A stretch of 64,000 nucleotides of DNA from Stenotrophomonas pavanii. GTDB taxonomy: Bacteria; Pseudomonadota; Gammaproteobacteria; Xanthomonadales; Xanthomonadaceae. The notes below the pieces were generated by a model, which did no database searches, was not told the origin of the DNA, and saw only the letters and a list, made by a program, of their open reading frames with translations. Of this stretch, positions 1 through 13,283 are shown piece after piece. Numbering within the stretch: the first letter of the stretch is position 1; the number at the start of each line of letters is the position of its first letter. The translations under genes and the position numbers were made by a program. The DNA lies in assembly GCF_900101175.1 (NCBI RefSeq), contig NZ_FNFQ01000010.1, positions 89,232 through 153,231 on the forward strand, read 5' to 3'.

Positions 1-15
1 GCGCCGCTACCTGCG

Positions 16-40
16 GTAGTGCCGGCCGCTGGCCGGCAAC
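16..40 (+). repeat. SMAG/REP palindrome, GTAG type
   Basis: GTAG at 16-19 is followed by the palindrome GCCGGCCGCTGGCCGGC. This is the main class of short GTAG-tipped REP (SMAG) elements known from S. maltophilia. It lies downstream of rpfE. Confidence 0.85.
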
Positions 41-52
41 CCCGGGAAACAT

Positions 53-95
53 CGGGGTCAGAGCCATTTTCCGATGGCAAACGGATCCGACCCCG
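53..95. repeat. GGGGTC-type hairpin repeat, copy 1
   Basis: The arms start CGGGGTCAGAGCC and end GGATCCGACCCCG, with a few G-T type mismatches and a short loop near GATG. A second copy of the same design is at 43611-43654. It lies just past the rpfE stop and could act as a transcript-end hairpin, but no T tract follows. Confidence 0.6.
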
Positions 96-112
96 CTCGG
101 CCGAGGCCCCGA

Positions 113-1030
113 TCAGTCGTGGAGCTGGCGCGGCTTCTTCCAGAACTGCCAGCGCTGGCCGCGGTCGAGCTGGAACTGCAGACCGTCCTCGAAATCCAGC
201 ACCAGCCGTTGCAGTTCGCCACGCTTCAGCGCGGCCAGCAAAGGCCGGATCGCATCGTTGCCGAGCTGCTGCAGCGAACGCAGCTGGCGCAGATCAACCA
301 GTGCGTCCACCGCCTGCTCGCCGTCGACCGCCACACCGGCGGCCAGGGCCAGGCCCTGCAGCAGCGCGTCGCGGCTGCGCACCTGCGCGTGCGGCGTGCT
401 GACCGACACCGGCATCACGCCACCGCCCCAGAACCACAGCGAATTGATCGGCTGCTGTCCCTGCGCGGCGCGCTGCTGGTTCCAGGAATGGTTGTGCAGC
501 AGCACCTGCGCCTCGGTCATCAGCGCCCGCCAGCGGCGGCCGCCCTCGCCTTCCGGCAGGTGCGAGAACAGGTCATCGCCCAGCACCTCGTCCGGGCTGT
601 CGAAGTCCGGCAGGACCACGTCGATCGGCAGGCGCAGGTACCAGCGCGAAGGATCAGGCGCATCGAGCACGAACCCGGCATCGGCGAACAAGGGTTGCAG
701 CACCGGCAGCAACGCCAGGCTGTCGGCCAGCGTAGGCCGCAGCGTTTCGCCGTAGGCCATCATCCGCGCGCCATGCATGTCCGGCACCATGCAGGCCGGA
801 TCGGCACGCAGCCAGCTGGCGCCGGCGGCATCGCCGACATCGCGCTGGCGGGTCAGTGCGGCCACCGGCCAGTGCGGCGCGGCAACCGAGAAATGGCGTG
901 ACAGCTGCGCGCGTTCGCCCGGCGCGACCTGCACGGTCGTGGCACGGCCGAGCGCACGTGCCACATCGTCCGGCAACGCTGCCGCGGCAAAGCGGCTGCG
1001 CGCCGGCAACAGCAGGGTCGCCGTCGCCAC
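113..1030 (-). CDS. rpfE: RpfE-family regulatory protein
   Basis: The 305-residue protein matches the RpfE family, often labelled phosphoglycerate mutase-like although I see no intact catalytic core. In Xanthomonas campestris rpfE lies between greA and recJ in the rpf cluster for DSF quorum sensing and extracellular enzyme control. The same greA-rpfE order is seen here, and recJ would lie beyond the left edge. Conserved stretches include MHGARMMAYGE, YLRLPIDV, LLHNHSWNQQR and INSLWFWGGG. The gene starts with GTG only 4 bases after the greA stop, so it is probably co-transcribed with greA. Its biochemical activity is unknown. The family assignment is firm, and the link to DSF signalling comes from the Xanthomonas neighbourhood. 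Confidence 0.85.
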   Translation of the reverse strand: MATATLLLPARSRFAAAALPDDVARALGRATTVQVAPGERAQLSRHFSVAAPHWPVAALTRQRDVGDAAGASWLRADPACMVPDMHGARMMAYGETLRPTLADSLALLPVLQPLFADAGFVLDAPDPSRWYLRLPIDVVLPDFDSPDEVLGDDLFSHLPEGEGGRRWRALMTEAQVLLHNHSWNQQRAAQGQQPINSLWFWGGGVMPVSVSTPHAQVRSRDALLQGLALAAGVAVDGEQAVDALVDLRQLRSLQQLGNDAIRPLLAALKRGELQRLVLDFEDGLQFQLDRGQRWQFWKKPRQLHD

Positions 1031-1034
1031 CCGG

Positions 1035-1507
1035 TCAGTCCACGTAGCTGACGCTGACGATCTCGTACTCGCGCTGGCCGGCCGGGGCGTCGATCACGAT
1101 CGAATCGCCTTCCAGCTTGCCGATCATCGCGCGCGCCACCGGCGAGGAAATCGCGATCAGGCCCTGCTTGATGTCCGCCTCCAGGTCACCGACGATCTGG
1201 TACTTCTTCTCTTCGTCGGTTTCCACGTCGGCCAGGGTCACGCTGGCGCCGAACACCACCTTGGAGCCGGCATTGAGCTTGCTCACGTCGATGATCTCGG
1301 CGTGCGACAGCTCGCCTTCCAGCTGCTTGATGCGGCCTTCGATGAAGCCCTGTTCCTCGCGCGCGGCGTGGTACTCGGCGTTCTCCTTCAGGTCGCCATG
1401 CTCGCGCGCTTCGGCGATCGCGGCGATCACCTTCGGGCGCTTGACCGACTTCAGGTGATCCAGTTCGTCGCGCAGCTTCTGCGCGCCCTTCATGGTGATG
1501 GGGGCTC

Positions 1508-1511
<4 letters not shown>
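1035..1511 (-). CDS. greA: Transcription elongation factor GreA
   Basis: The 158-residue protein is full length for GreA. It binds the secondary channel of RNA polymerase and stimulates cleavage of backtracked RNA. The N-terminal coiled coil (about residues 1-75) carries the acidic tip in [19 protein letters not shown], and the C-terminal FKBP-like domain ends in [15 protein letters not shown]. The ATG overlaps the carB stop by 4 bases (ATGA), which implies translational coupling to carB. This carA-carB-greA order is typical of xanthomonads. Confidence 0.97.
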
Positions 1512-4750
<3,239 letters not shown>

Positions 4751-4898
4751 TTTCTTCTCTAAGTCAGTACAGCGTGACAAGGGGGGTGATCGCACGCTGT
4801 CGATCAGGAATCTTGATCCGCGGCGCCGCGCCGGGGGCAGCAGCGATGCGGGGTTTACGGTCCATCGCGACGCCACCGGCAGGCCGGCGGCGTACTGA

Positions 4899-6026
4899 TC
4901 ACGCCTTGGCCTGCTCCATCAGCACCACGAAGCGGTCGAACAGCGGACCGACGTCGTGCGGGCCCGGCGACGCTTCCGGATGGCCCTGGAACGAGAACGC
5001 CGGCACGTCGGTGCGGGCGACGCCCTGGTTGGTGCCGTCGAACAGCGAACGGTGGGTCACGCGCAGGGTCGGCGGCAGGGTTGCTTCATCGATCGCGAAA
5101 CCGTGGTTCTGCGAGGTGATCATCACCCGCCCGCTGTCCAGGTCCTGCACCGGGTGGTTGGCACCGTGGTGGCCGTGGCCCATCTTCATGGTCTGCGCGC
5201 CCGAGGCCAGGCCCAGCAGCTGGTGGCCCAGGCAGATGCCGAAGGTCGGGATCTTCACGTCGATGAAGGTCTTGATCGCTTCAATGGCGTAGTCGCACGG
5301 TTCCGGGTCACCCGGGCCGTTGGACAGGAACACGCCGTCCGGCTTCAGTGCCAGCACTTCGGCGGCCGGGGTCTGCGCCGGCACCACGGTCACTTCGCAG
5401 CCGCGCTCGGCCAGCATGCGCAGGATGTTGGTCTTCACGCCGAAGTCATAGGCAACGACCTTGAACCGGGCCGGCACGCTGACGAAGGCATTGGCATCCA
5501 GATCCAGCTGGCCCTCGGTCCAGGTGTAGGTCTTCTCGGTAGTGACGACCTTGGCCAGATCCATGCCCTTCAGGCCCGGGAACTTGCGGGCGGCTTCCAG
5601 TGCCTTTTCCACGTCGATGTCGCCGGCCATCAGCGCACCGTTCTGCGCGCCCTTCTCGCGCAGGATGCGGGTCAGCTTGCGGGTGTCGATGCCGGCGATG
5701 GCAACCACGCCACGCTGGATCAGCCAGTCCTGCAGCGACACCTGGCTGCGCCAGTTGCTGGGACGGCGCGGAACATCGCGCACGATCAGGCCGGCCGACC
5801 ACACCTTGGACGCTTCATCGTCCTGGTCGGTCATGCCGGTGTTGCCGATATGCGGATAGGTCAGCGTGACCATCTGCCGGGCGTAGGACGGGTCGGTCAG
5901 AACTTCCTGATAGCCGGTCATGGCGGTGTTGAACACCACCTCACCGACGGACAGGCCGGGCGCGCCTACGGATTCGCCCTCGAATACGGTGCCGTCTTCG
6001 AGGACGAGGATTGCGGCTTGGGTCAC
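4899..6026 (-). CDS. carA: Carbamoyl-phosphate synthase small (glutaminase) subunit
   Basis: The 375-residue subunit hydrolyses glutamine and passes ammonia to CarB. The N-terminal small-chain domain holds [12 protein letters not shown] and PHIGNTG. The C-terminal class I glutamine amidotransferase domain carries the nucleophile Cys in [11 protein letters not shown] and the His/Glu pair in [13 protein letters not shown]. The start is GTG ([12 protein letters not shown]), the conserved family start; the 64 open codons upstream show no similarity to the family. It is first of the carA-carB pair, with dapB upstream on the same strand across a 310-base gap with REP palindromes. Confidence 0.97.
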   Translation of the reverse strand: MTQAAILVLEDGTVFEGESVGAPGLSVGEVVFNTAMTGYQEVLTDPSYARQMVTLTYPHIGNTGMTDQDDEASKVWSAGLIVRDVPRRPSNWRSQVSLQDWLIQRGVVAIAGIDTRKLTRILREKGAQNGALMAGDIDVEKALEAARKFPGLKGMDLAKVVTTEKTYTWTEGQLDLDANAFVSVPARFKVVAYDFGVKTNILRMLAERGCEVTVVPAQTPAAEVLALKPDGVFLSNGPGDPEPCDYAIEAIKTFIDVKIPTFGICLGHQLLGLASGAQTMKMGHGHHGANHPVQDLDSGRVMITSQNHGFAIDEATLPPTLRVTHRSLFDGTNQGVARTDVPAFSFQGHPEASPGPHDVGPLFDRFVVLMEQAKA

Positions 6027-6256
6027 GGGAATCTCACTTTGGCTACCGAGGGGGCTGCCGAAGTCACGCCTGCGCTTCACGGAAATCCGGTTGCAAAAAA
6101 GCGCGGACGTACGGTCTGGGACCGGTCCGGCTTTCGTGATTCGGCGAGTGCGAATTGTAGCGCTGCCGGGGCGCTCGCGCCAGCGGTTATCGCGCTTCAT
6201 GAACAGGCGATTGCGCATTCATTTCAATCCGGCGGCGTATGCGGCACCCGCTACCG

Positions 6257-6281
6257 GATAGTGCCAGCCGCTGGCCGGCAA
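6257..6281 (+). repeat. SMAG/REP palindrome, variant tip
   Basis: The tip is GATAG instead of GTAG, followed by a GCCAGCCGCTGGCCGGC palindrome with one mismatch. It forms a converging inverted pair with the copy at 6308-6332. Confidence 0.8.
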
Positions 6282-6307
6282 TCCCATTGGCGCCCCGTAA
6301 CCCAAGG

Positions 6308-6332
6308 TTGCCGGCCAGCGGCCGGCAACTAC
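6308..6332 (-). repeat. SMAG/REP palindrome, GTAG type
   Basis: The reverse-strand copy ends in CTAC (GTAG on the minus strand) at 6329-6332. It sits 5 bases past the dapB stop region and pairs with 6257-6281, a REP doublet typical of transcript ends. Confidence 0.85.
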
Positions 6333-6336
6333 CGCC

Positions 6337-7056
6337 TTACGCCAGCAGGTCCCGCACCCGGTAGCTGCCCGGGCCCCGGCCCTGCAGCTGGCGGGCGGCG
6401 AACAGGGCGCCGCGGGCGAAGATGTCGCGGTTGGTGGCCCGATGCACCAGCTCGATGCGCTCGCCCAGCCCGGTGAACTGGACCAGGTGCTCGCCGACGA
6501 TGTCGCCGGCACGCAGGCTGGCGTAGTGCGGCTCCGCCCCGCCCCGCTGCGCGGCCGCACCCAGGGTCAGCGCGGTGCCCGACGGCGCGTCCTTCTTCTG
6601 GGTGTGGTGCGATTCGACGATGTCGCAGTCCCAGCCGGGCAGCGCCTGCGCCGCGCGCTCGACCAGCTCGTCCAGTACCGCCACGCCCAAGCTGAAGTTC
6701 GAGGCCCAGACCAGCGGAATCTTCGCCGCTGCCGCCTCCAGCGCCTGGCGCTGCGTGCTGGAGATGCCGGTGGTGCCCGACACCAGCCCGGCCCCACGCT
6801 CCACGCACAGCGCCAGCAGCGGGTCGAAGCCCTCCGGCAGGCTGAAGTCGATCGCCACGTCGAACACCGGCGCGCCGGGCAGTTCGCTGGCACCGAAGAA
6901 CGGCACGCCGTCGACCACGCGCTGCGCCGGCGCACGGCCGGTCACCGCGGCCACGATCTGCAGGGTTTCGGGATGTTCGGCGGCCAGCCGCAGCAGGGCC
7001 TGGCCCATGCGCCCGGAGGCGCCGTGAATGAGCAATCGCAGGGGAGTCTGGTTCAT
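6337..7056 (-). CDS. dapB: 4-hydroxy-tetrahydrodipicolinate reductase
   Basis: This enzyme reduces 4-hydroxy-tetrahydrodipicolinate with NAD(P)H in lysine and meso-diaminopimelate synthesis. The nucleotide-binding loop is HGASGRMG near the N-terminus, GTTG lies near residue 94, and the active-site signature SHHTQKKDAPSGTAL is near residue 150 with the catalytic His-His and Lys. At 239 residues it is about 30 shorter than the E. coli enzyme, and the shortening seems spread through the N-terminal domain. As far as I recall this is usual in xanthomonads. Upstream of carA on the same strand. Confidence 0.95.
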   Translation of the reverse strand: MNQTPLRLLIHGASGRMGQALLRLAAEHPETLQIVAAVTGRAPAQRVVDGVPFFGASELPGAPVFDVAIDFSLPEGFDPLLALCVERGAGLVSGTTGISSTQRQALEAAAAKIPLVWASNFSLGVAVLDELVERAAQALPGWDCDIVESHHTQKKDAPSGTALTLGAAAQRGGAEPHYASLRAGDIVGEHLVQFTGLGERIELVHRATNRDIFARGALFAARQLQGRGPGSYRVRDLLA

Positions 7057-7269
7057 GCCTGCAGGCTAGCGGCAGCACGCCCGCTCCGGCAAGCGCCATC
7101 GCTGTGACGCTGCATGCTCTTTGATTGAAGGCGCTCATTCCTCGCGACGCACGGTGTTGCCTGCGCGCAACTGTCAGGCCGTTCGACTCCGGCGGTGACG
7201 GGTTTGCCACTGGACGCGGCAACGCTCCGCTTCAAGTCTGTGGCCCTCCCTTCAGCCGGGGCATCACCC

Positions 7270-7731
7270 ATGAAATCCTCGACCGTCTTCAGCAAGTGCG
7301 CCAGGAAGACCGGCTTTGCCGGGACGTCGACGACCCGCTACCGCTTGCTGGATGCCGCGCTGCTTGTCGTGAATCACCAGCGTGCCAGCGAAAGCCGGGG
7401 CTTCTATGTGAATGCTGGACTCTACTTCCCGGAGCTGCTCGCGTATCCGCTCGCGCCTGACGACCTTGAAACGGCTTTCCGGTACCGCTCCAGCATTCCC
7501 ACGCCCCATGTCGACTGGCGGATCGAAGAGACGCCGGGCCTGCGCCGGGCCTTCATCCAGCAGGATCTTGAAGATCTGCTCGAGGCCGGCAATCGCGACG
7601 CATTGAAGGCCCTGCTGCTCGATGCCCTGGCGGACGTGGCGGGTTTCGCAGCAGCCCATGGAAACCGCGCGTCGGTGCGGCGCCTGAACCGGGACGGGAA
7701 CTTCCGGGCGATCATCCGCAGAGAGGTCTGA
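7270..7731 (+). CDS. DUF4304 domain protein
   Basis: The 153-residue product fits the DUF4304 family: an N-terminal K.G F......Y..LD stretch, a core strand LLVVNHQRASESRGFYVNAG, and a C-terminal helical part. Function is unknown; the family is scattered in bacteria and sometimes sits with toxin-immunity genes, but no such partner is seen here. I chose ATG at 7270 (MKSSTVFSKCARK); a GTG 25 codons upstream is possible. It stands alone, pointing toward the leftward feo operon. GC looks a little lower than in neighbours, so it may be accessory. Confidence 0.68.
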   Translation: MKSSTVFSKCARKTGFAGTSTTRYRLLDAALLVVNHQRASESRGFYVNAGLYFPELLAYPLAPDDLETAFRYRSSIPTPHVDWRIEETPGLRRAFIQQDLEDLLEAGNRDALKALLLDALADVAGFAAAHGNRASVRRLNRDGNFRAIIRREV

Positions 7732-7742
7732 ACACTGAGAGC

Positions 7743-7762
7743 GTGCGAACCAAGGTTCGCAC
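7743..7762. repeat. Short perfect palindrome (GTGCGAACC type)
   Basis: A 9-bp perfect stem (GTGCGAACC / GGTTCGCAC) with a 2-base loop lies 11 bases after the DUF4304 stop. It probably belongs to the GTAG-REP superfamily as a third sequence class, and may end both converging transcripts. Confidence 0.6.
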
Positions 7763-7777
7763 CACCCGGCGGCCGCC

Positions 7778-7799
7778 GCCGAGCATGGCTCGACGCTAC
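7778..7799 (-). repeat. GTAG-tipped REP, GTCGAGC class
   Basis: Read on the minus strand it is GTAGCGTCGAGCCATGCTCGGC broken by one mismatch in the stem: a GTAG tip and a CGAGC/GCTCG palindrome. It ends at the feo-operon stop region. A related stem is at 30874-30895. Confidence 0.7.
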
Positions 7800-8040
7800 T
7801 TCTTGGTCGGCCCGCAGCTGTCGCAACCGCCACAGGCGCCACCACTACCCGTTGCCGGCGGCGCGATCTTTCGCCCCAGCGCCTGCGCCCAGGCCGCGCG
7901 GCCCGGCTTCAGCAGGGCCAGCGCCAGCGCCCCGCGCAGCGTGCGCACGGTCCCGGGGAACTGCTTCTTCAGCACCACCCAGGCACTGACCAGCACGGCC
8001 ACCGCGATGATCAGGTACTGGACCAGCAGCCCGGTATCCA

Positions 8041-8041
<1 letters not shown>
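7796..8041 (-). CDS. FeoB-associated Cys-rich small membrane protein
   Basis: This 81-residue protein has one N-terminal membrane helix (LLVQYLIIAVAVLVSAWVVL), a basic middle part and a C-terminal Cys cluster GGACGGCDSCGP. It follows feoB with a 1-base TGATG overlap, the position where FeoC or FeoB-associated Cys-rich proteins (PF12669-like, DUF6587-like) are found in other bacteria. It probably assists FeoB at the inner membrane, perhaps by binding iron through the Cys cluster; that role is inferred from position and motif. It is not a classic winged-helix FeoC. Confidence 0.78.
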
Positions 8042-9902
<1,861 letters not shown>

Positions 9903-9906
<4 letters not shown>

Positions 9907-10157
9907 GCACGGCGTTCCTGACTGACGGCGTCGACCACGACGCGCTTGGCTTCACTGATCCGCAGCGCGAACCGGGTGAACCCGACCTGCACCAGCAGCG
10001 GCTCGCCCCCCACCGGACCCTTGGCCACCAGGCGTACTTCCTCGCCATTCACGAAACCCAGCTCGCGCAGGCGACGGGCAATGGCATCGTTGGCATGCAG
10101 GTCCTGCACGGACTCGACCACGGCCGAGGTGTGCAGCGGCAGTTCGGACAGCGTCAT
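9903..10157 (-). CDS. feoA: Ferrous iron transport protein FeoA
   Basis: The 84-residue SH3-like cytoplasmic protein is needed for FeoB function. Visible family features are LRELGFVNGEEVRLV and GEPLLVQVGFTRFALRISEA. It is first gene of feoA-feoB-small protein, divergent from the liuC operon. The 119-base gap upstream holds a candidate Fur site. Confidence 0.95.
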
Positions 10158-10176
10158 CTAGCGTGTTCTCTGCTGG

Positions 10177-10204
10177 ATGTAAATGGTTCTCGATTCTAAC
10201 ATTC
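10177..10204 (-). promoter_or_regulatory. Candidate Fur box upstream of feoA
   Basis: On the plus strand, AAATGG at about 10180 and AACATT at about 10198 form the outer halves of an imperfect AATG...CATT dyad around TTCTCGATTCT, resembling the Fur consensus GATAATGATAATCATTATC. The outer halves fit, the centre fits poorly. It lies 20-45 bases before the feoA start, where iron repression would be expected. Confidence 0.35.
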
Positions 10205-10276
10205 CCGCGTCGCGTCATGGCCCATGACCAATGGCCCGCTATGATCCATACAGGTATGGAGTGACTCTGGAATCCC

Positions 10277-11065
10277 ATGAACGATGCTTTGCAGATCGAG
10301 CGCCGCGGCGCCGTCCTCACCCTCTGGCTGAACCGGCCGGAGCTGCACAACGCCTTCGACGCCAGCCTGATCGCCCGGCTGACCGCCGCGCTGGAGGCCG
10401 CCGGGCGCGACGATTCGATCCGGGCCGTGGTGGTGGCCGGTCACGGCGCTTCCTTCTCGGCCGGTGCCGACATGCAGTGGATGCGCGGCATGGCGGCGGC
10501 CAGCGAAGCCGACAACCGCGAGGACTCGCTGGCCCTGGCACGGCTGATGCGCACCCTGGACGAGCTGCCCAGACCGACCCTGGCCCGGGTCCACGGCGCG
10601 GCCTTCGGCGGCGGTGTCGGCCTGGTCGCCTGCTGCGACATCGCCATCGCCAGCACCTCGGCCCGCTTCGGCCTGACCGAAAGCCGCCTGGGCCTGCTGC
10701 CCGCCGTCATCTCGCCCTACGTGATCGAGGCCATCGGCCCCCGCCAGGCCCGTCGCTGGTTCGCCACCGGCGAGCACTTCGATGGCGATACCGCGCTGCG
10801 CATCGGCCTGGTCCATCAGCTGGTCGAGCCCGAGCGCCTGGACGAGGCGCTGGAACGCCAGCTGGCGCTGCTCGACAAGGCCGGCCCGATCGCCTCGTCC
10901 ACCGCCAAGCAGCTGGTGCGGCAGGTCCGGGACAGCCATGACCGCGACGCCCTGGATCGCGATAATGCGGCCCTGATCGCGCGCCTGCGGGTCTCCGCCG
11001 AGGGCCAGGAAGGCCTGGGCGCCTTCCTCGACAAGCGCGCCCCCCATTGGGTCACGGAAGCCTGA
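10277..11065 (+). CDS. liuC: Enoyl-CoA hydratase, likely methylglutaconyl-CoA hydratase
   Basis: The 262-residue crotonase-fold protein has oxyanion-hole and active-site stretches GHGASFSAGADMQWM and VHGAAFGGGVGLVACCDI, with TESRLGLLPAVISPYV after them. The tight link to an HMG-CoA lyase downstream points to hydration of 3-methylglutaconyl-CoA in leucine breakdown. Methylcrotonyl-CoA carboxylase genes, often in the same cluster, are absent from this window. It begins a rightward unit with the VOC protein 2 bases downstream. Confidence 0.85.
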   Translation: MNDALQIERRGAVLTLWLNRPELHNAFDASLIARLTAALEAAGRDDSIRAVVVAGHGASFSAGADMQWMRGMAAASEADNREDSLALARLMRTLDELPRPTLARVHGAAFGGGVGLVACCDIAIASTSARFGLTESRLGLLPAVISPYVIEAIGPRQARRWFATGEHFDGDTALRIGLVHQLVEPERLDEALERQLALLDKAGPIASSTAKQLVRQVRDSHDRDALDRDNAALIARLRVSAEGQEGLGAFLDKRAPHWVTEA

Positions 11066-11067
11066 AC

Positions 11068-11469
11068 ATGCTCGATCATCTTGGTTTGACCAGCGCCGAC
11101 CTGGCGCGCAGCAAGACCTTCTTCCTGCAGGCGCTGGCGCCGCTGCAGATCGGCGTGGTGATGGAAGTGAGCGCCGAACAGACCGGCGACCACGACCACG
11201 TCGGCTTCGGCAGCGACGGCAAGCCGTTCTTCTGGCTCGGCAATGGCGGCACCGCCAGCCACGGCGTGCACGTGGCCTTCGCCTGCGCCCGCCGCGCGCA
11301 GGTGGACGCCTTCCACGCCGCCGCCCTCGCCGCCGGTGGCCGCGACAACGGCGCCCCGGGCCTGCGCCCGTGGTACCACCCGGATTACTACGCCGCGTTC
11401 GTGCTCGACCCGGACGGCAACAACATCGAAGCGGTCTGCCACCTCCCGGCCGATGGGGCAGCCGCATGA
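11068..11469 (+). CDS. VOC (glyoxalase/bleomycin resistance) family protein
   Basis: The 133-residue protein starts at MLDHLGLTSADLARSK and has the paired beta-alpha-beta-beta-beta modules of the vicinal oxygen chelate fold; the C-terminal YYAAFVLDPDGNNIEAV is the usual signature. The substrate is unknown. It starts 2 bases after liuC and overlaps the HMG-CoA lyase gene by 4 bases (ATGA), so it belongs to the leucine-catabolic transcript and may act on a CoA intermediate or a by-product. No obvious loss of metal-ligand positions was judged without alignment. Confidence 0.85.
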   Translation: MLDHLGLTSADLARSKTFFLQALAPLQIGVVMEVSAEQTGDHDHVGFGSDGKPFFWLGNGGTASHGVHVAFACARRAQVDAFHAAALAAGGRDNGAPGLRPWYHPDYYAAFVLDPDGNNIEAVCHLPADGAAA

Positions 11470-12362
11470 GCGATCATGTCCGCATCGTCGAGGTCGGCCC
11501 GCGTGACGGCCTGCAGAACGAAAAGCAGTCGGTGTCCACCGCCGACAAGATCGAACTGATCAACCGCCTGTCGGCTACCGGCCTGCGCAGCATCGAAGCG
11601 ACCAGTTTCGTCAGCCCGAAGTGGATCCCGCAGCTGGCCGACGCCGCCGAGGTCTACGCCGGCATCCAGCGCCGGCCCGGCATCCACTACCCGGTGCTGG
11701 TGCCGAACGAACAGGGCTACGACCGCGCCCGCGCGGTGGGCGCGGAGGAAGTGGCGGTGTTCACCGCTGCGTCCGAGGCCTTCAACCGCACCAACACCAA
11801 TGCCGGCATCGACGAATCGCTGGCCCGGTTCGAGCCGATCCTGCGCCGCGCCGCCGCCGATGGCGTGCGCGTGCGCGGCTACGTCTCCACCGTGCTCGGC
11901 TGCCCTTACCAGGGCGAGGTGCCGCTGGCCGACGTGGTGCGGGTAGCGCGCGCGCTGCACCAGATGGGCTGTTACGAAATCTCGCTGGGCGACACCATCG
12001 GCGTCGGCACCCCGCGCAAGGCACGGGCGATGCTGCAGGCGGTCGCTGCCGAGATCCCGATGGACGCCTTGGCCGTGCACTTCCACGACACCTACGGCCA
12101 GGCCATCGCCAACATCGCCACCTGCCTGGAAGAAGGCGTGCGCGTGGTCGACAGCGCAGTCTCGGGGGCCGGTGGCTGCCCGTATGCGAAGGGGGCCAGC
12201 GGCAACGTCGCCAGCGAGGACGTGGTCTACCTGCTGCAGGGCCTGGGCCTGGACAGCGGCGTGGACCTGCCGGCACTGGCCGAGACCGGCCGCTGGCTGG
12301 CTGGCCTGCTCGGCCGCGCCACCGCCAGCCGCACCGGGCAGGCGCTCGCAGCGACCGGCTGA
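11466..12362 (+). CDS. liuE: Hydroxymethylglutaryl-CoA lyase
   Basis: The 298-residue TIM-barrel enzyme splits HMG-CoA into acetyl-CoA and acetoacetate, the last step of leucine breakdown. Motifs: EVGPRDGLQNE at the N-terminus, GYVSTVLGCPYQG, HFHDTYGQA with metal-binding His residues, and the C-terminal signature SGAGGCPYAKGASGN with the catalytic Cys. I chose ATG at 11466 (MSDHVRIVE), overlapping the VOC stop by 4 bases. A 9-bp perfect stem at 12371-12398 lies just downstream. Confidence 0.95.
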   Translation: MSDHVRIVEVGPRDGLQNEKQSVSTADKIELINRLSATGLRSIEATSFVSPKWIPQLADAAEVYAGIQRRPGIHYPVLVPNEQGYDRARAVGAEEVAVFTAASEAFNRTNTNAGIDESLARFEPILRRAAADGVRVRGYVSTVLGCPYQGEVPLADVVRVARALHQMGCYEISLGDTIGVGTPRKARAMLQAVAAEIPMDALAVHFHDTYGQAIANIATCLEEGVRVVDSAVSGAGGCPYAKGASGNVASEDVVYLLQGLGLDSGVDLPALAETGRWLAGLLGRATASRTGQALAATG

Positions 12363-12370
12363 GAACCCCG

Positions 12371-12398
12371 CTGCGCCGCTCCTGCCGGGGCGGCGCAG
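12371..12398. terminator. Hairpin after liuE
   Basis: CTGCGCCGC pairs with GCGGCGCAG across a 10-base loop, right after the liuE stop. No T run follows, so it may be an RNA 3-prime hairpin rather than an intrinsic terminator. Confidence 0.45.
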
Positions 12399-12463
12399 TG
12401 CACAACGGCGGCGGTCGCCGCTTCCGTTAGAATCGGCGGTTCTCGAACCTGCAGGACCGTTCA

Positions 12464-13234
12464 ATGCAGCTGTCTTCCGTACGTGCCGTGATCACTGGCG
12501 GCGTCTCCGGCCTCGGCCTGGCCGTGGCCCAGCACCTCGTCGCCCAGGGCGGCAAGGTGGCCCTGTTCGACCTCAACGATGACAAGGGCGCTGCCGCCGT
12601 CACCGCACTGGGTGCCGACAAGGCCCGCTATTTCAACGTCAACGTCAGCGATGAGTCGGCCGTGGCTGCGGCCATCGACCAGGCCCACGATTTCCTCGGC
12701 GGCCTGAACGTGGCGATGAACTGTGCCGGCATCCTCGGCGCTGGCCGCGTGCTGGGCAAGGAAGGCCCGATGCTGCTGGCCGCTTTCCAGGGCACGGTGA
12801 TGGTCAACCTGGTCGGCAGCTTCAACGTGGCCAAGGCCGCGGCCAACCGCATGCAGCACAACGACGCCGGCGAAGACGGCGAGCGCGGCGTGATCATCAA
12901 CACCGCCAGCATCGCCGCCTATGAAGGCCAGATCGGCCAGGCCGCGTATGCGGCCAGCAAGGGCGGCGTGGTGTCGATGACGCTGCCGATGGCGCGCGAG
13001 CTGTCGCGCTTCGGCATCCGCGTCAACACCATCGCCCCGGGCGTGTTCTGGACGCCGATGGTCGATGGCATGCCCGAAACCGTGCAGCAGTCGCTGGCCG
13101 CCTCGATCCCGTTCCCGTCGCGGCTGGGCAAGCCGGAAGACTTCGCCAGCCTGGTCGGCTTCATCCTCGGCAACACCTACCTCAACGGCGAGACCATCCG
13201 CCTGGACGGCGCCACCCGCCTCGCTCCGAAGTGA
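12464..13234 (+). CDS. SDR dehydrogenase, type 2 3-hydroxyacyl-CoA dehydrogenase-like
   Basis: This 256-residue short-chain dehydrogenase has the cofactor loop TGGVSGLG near residue 11, NCAGI, a serine in INTASIAAYEGQIGQ and the YAASKGG catalytic pair. The long insert after NCAGILGAGRVLGKEGP and the close of the gene match the human HSD17B10-type enzymes that oxidise 3-hydroxyacyl-CoA, including 2-methyl-3-hydroxybutyryl-CoA from isoleucine. That fits its place after the leucine genes. Substrate choice is inferred. It is followed by a short hairpin and efpL. Confidence 0.88.
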   Translation: MQLSSVRAVITGGVSGLGLAVAQHLVAQGGKVALFDLNDDKGAAAVTALGADKARYFNVNVSDESAVAAAIDQAHDFLGGLNVAMNCAGILGAGRVLGKEGPMLLAAFQGTVMVNLVGSFNVAKAAANRMQHNDAGEDGERGVIINTASIAAYEGQIGQAAYAASKGGVVSMTLPMARELSRFGIRVNTIAPGVFWTPMVDGMPETVQQSLAASIPFPSRLGKPEDFASLVGFILGNTYLNGETIRLDGATRLAPK

Positions 13235-13242
13235 TTCCCCCC

Positions 13243-13261
13243 GGGCGCCGGGACGGCGCCC
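13243..13261. terminator. Hairpin between SDR gene and efpL
   Basis: GGGCGCC pairs with GGCGCCC across a 5-base loop, 9 bases after the SDR stop. A C-rich run follows instead of T residues, so it is only a possible transcript end. Confidence 0.4.
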
Positions 13262-13283
13262 TCCCCCAACGACCTAGATCACC

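Larger units (their letters stand above)
6027..6336. other. dapB-carA intergenic region
   Basis: No gene is seen in these 310 bases. The half near carA (about 6030-6240) should hold the carAB promoter and leader; I could not place -10/-35 boxes or an arginine operator with confidence. The dapB-proximal part carries an inverted pair of REP palindromes, which may end or protect the dapB transcript. Confidence 0.6.

Noticed and set aside
6337-7056. dapB as truncated
   Set aside because: It is shorter than the E. coli protein, but both motif regions and a normal start and stop are present, which suggests a compact family form.
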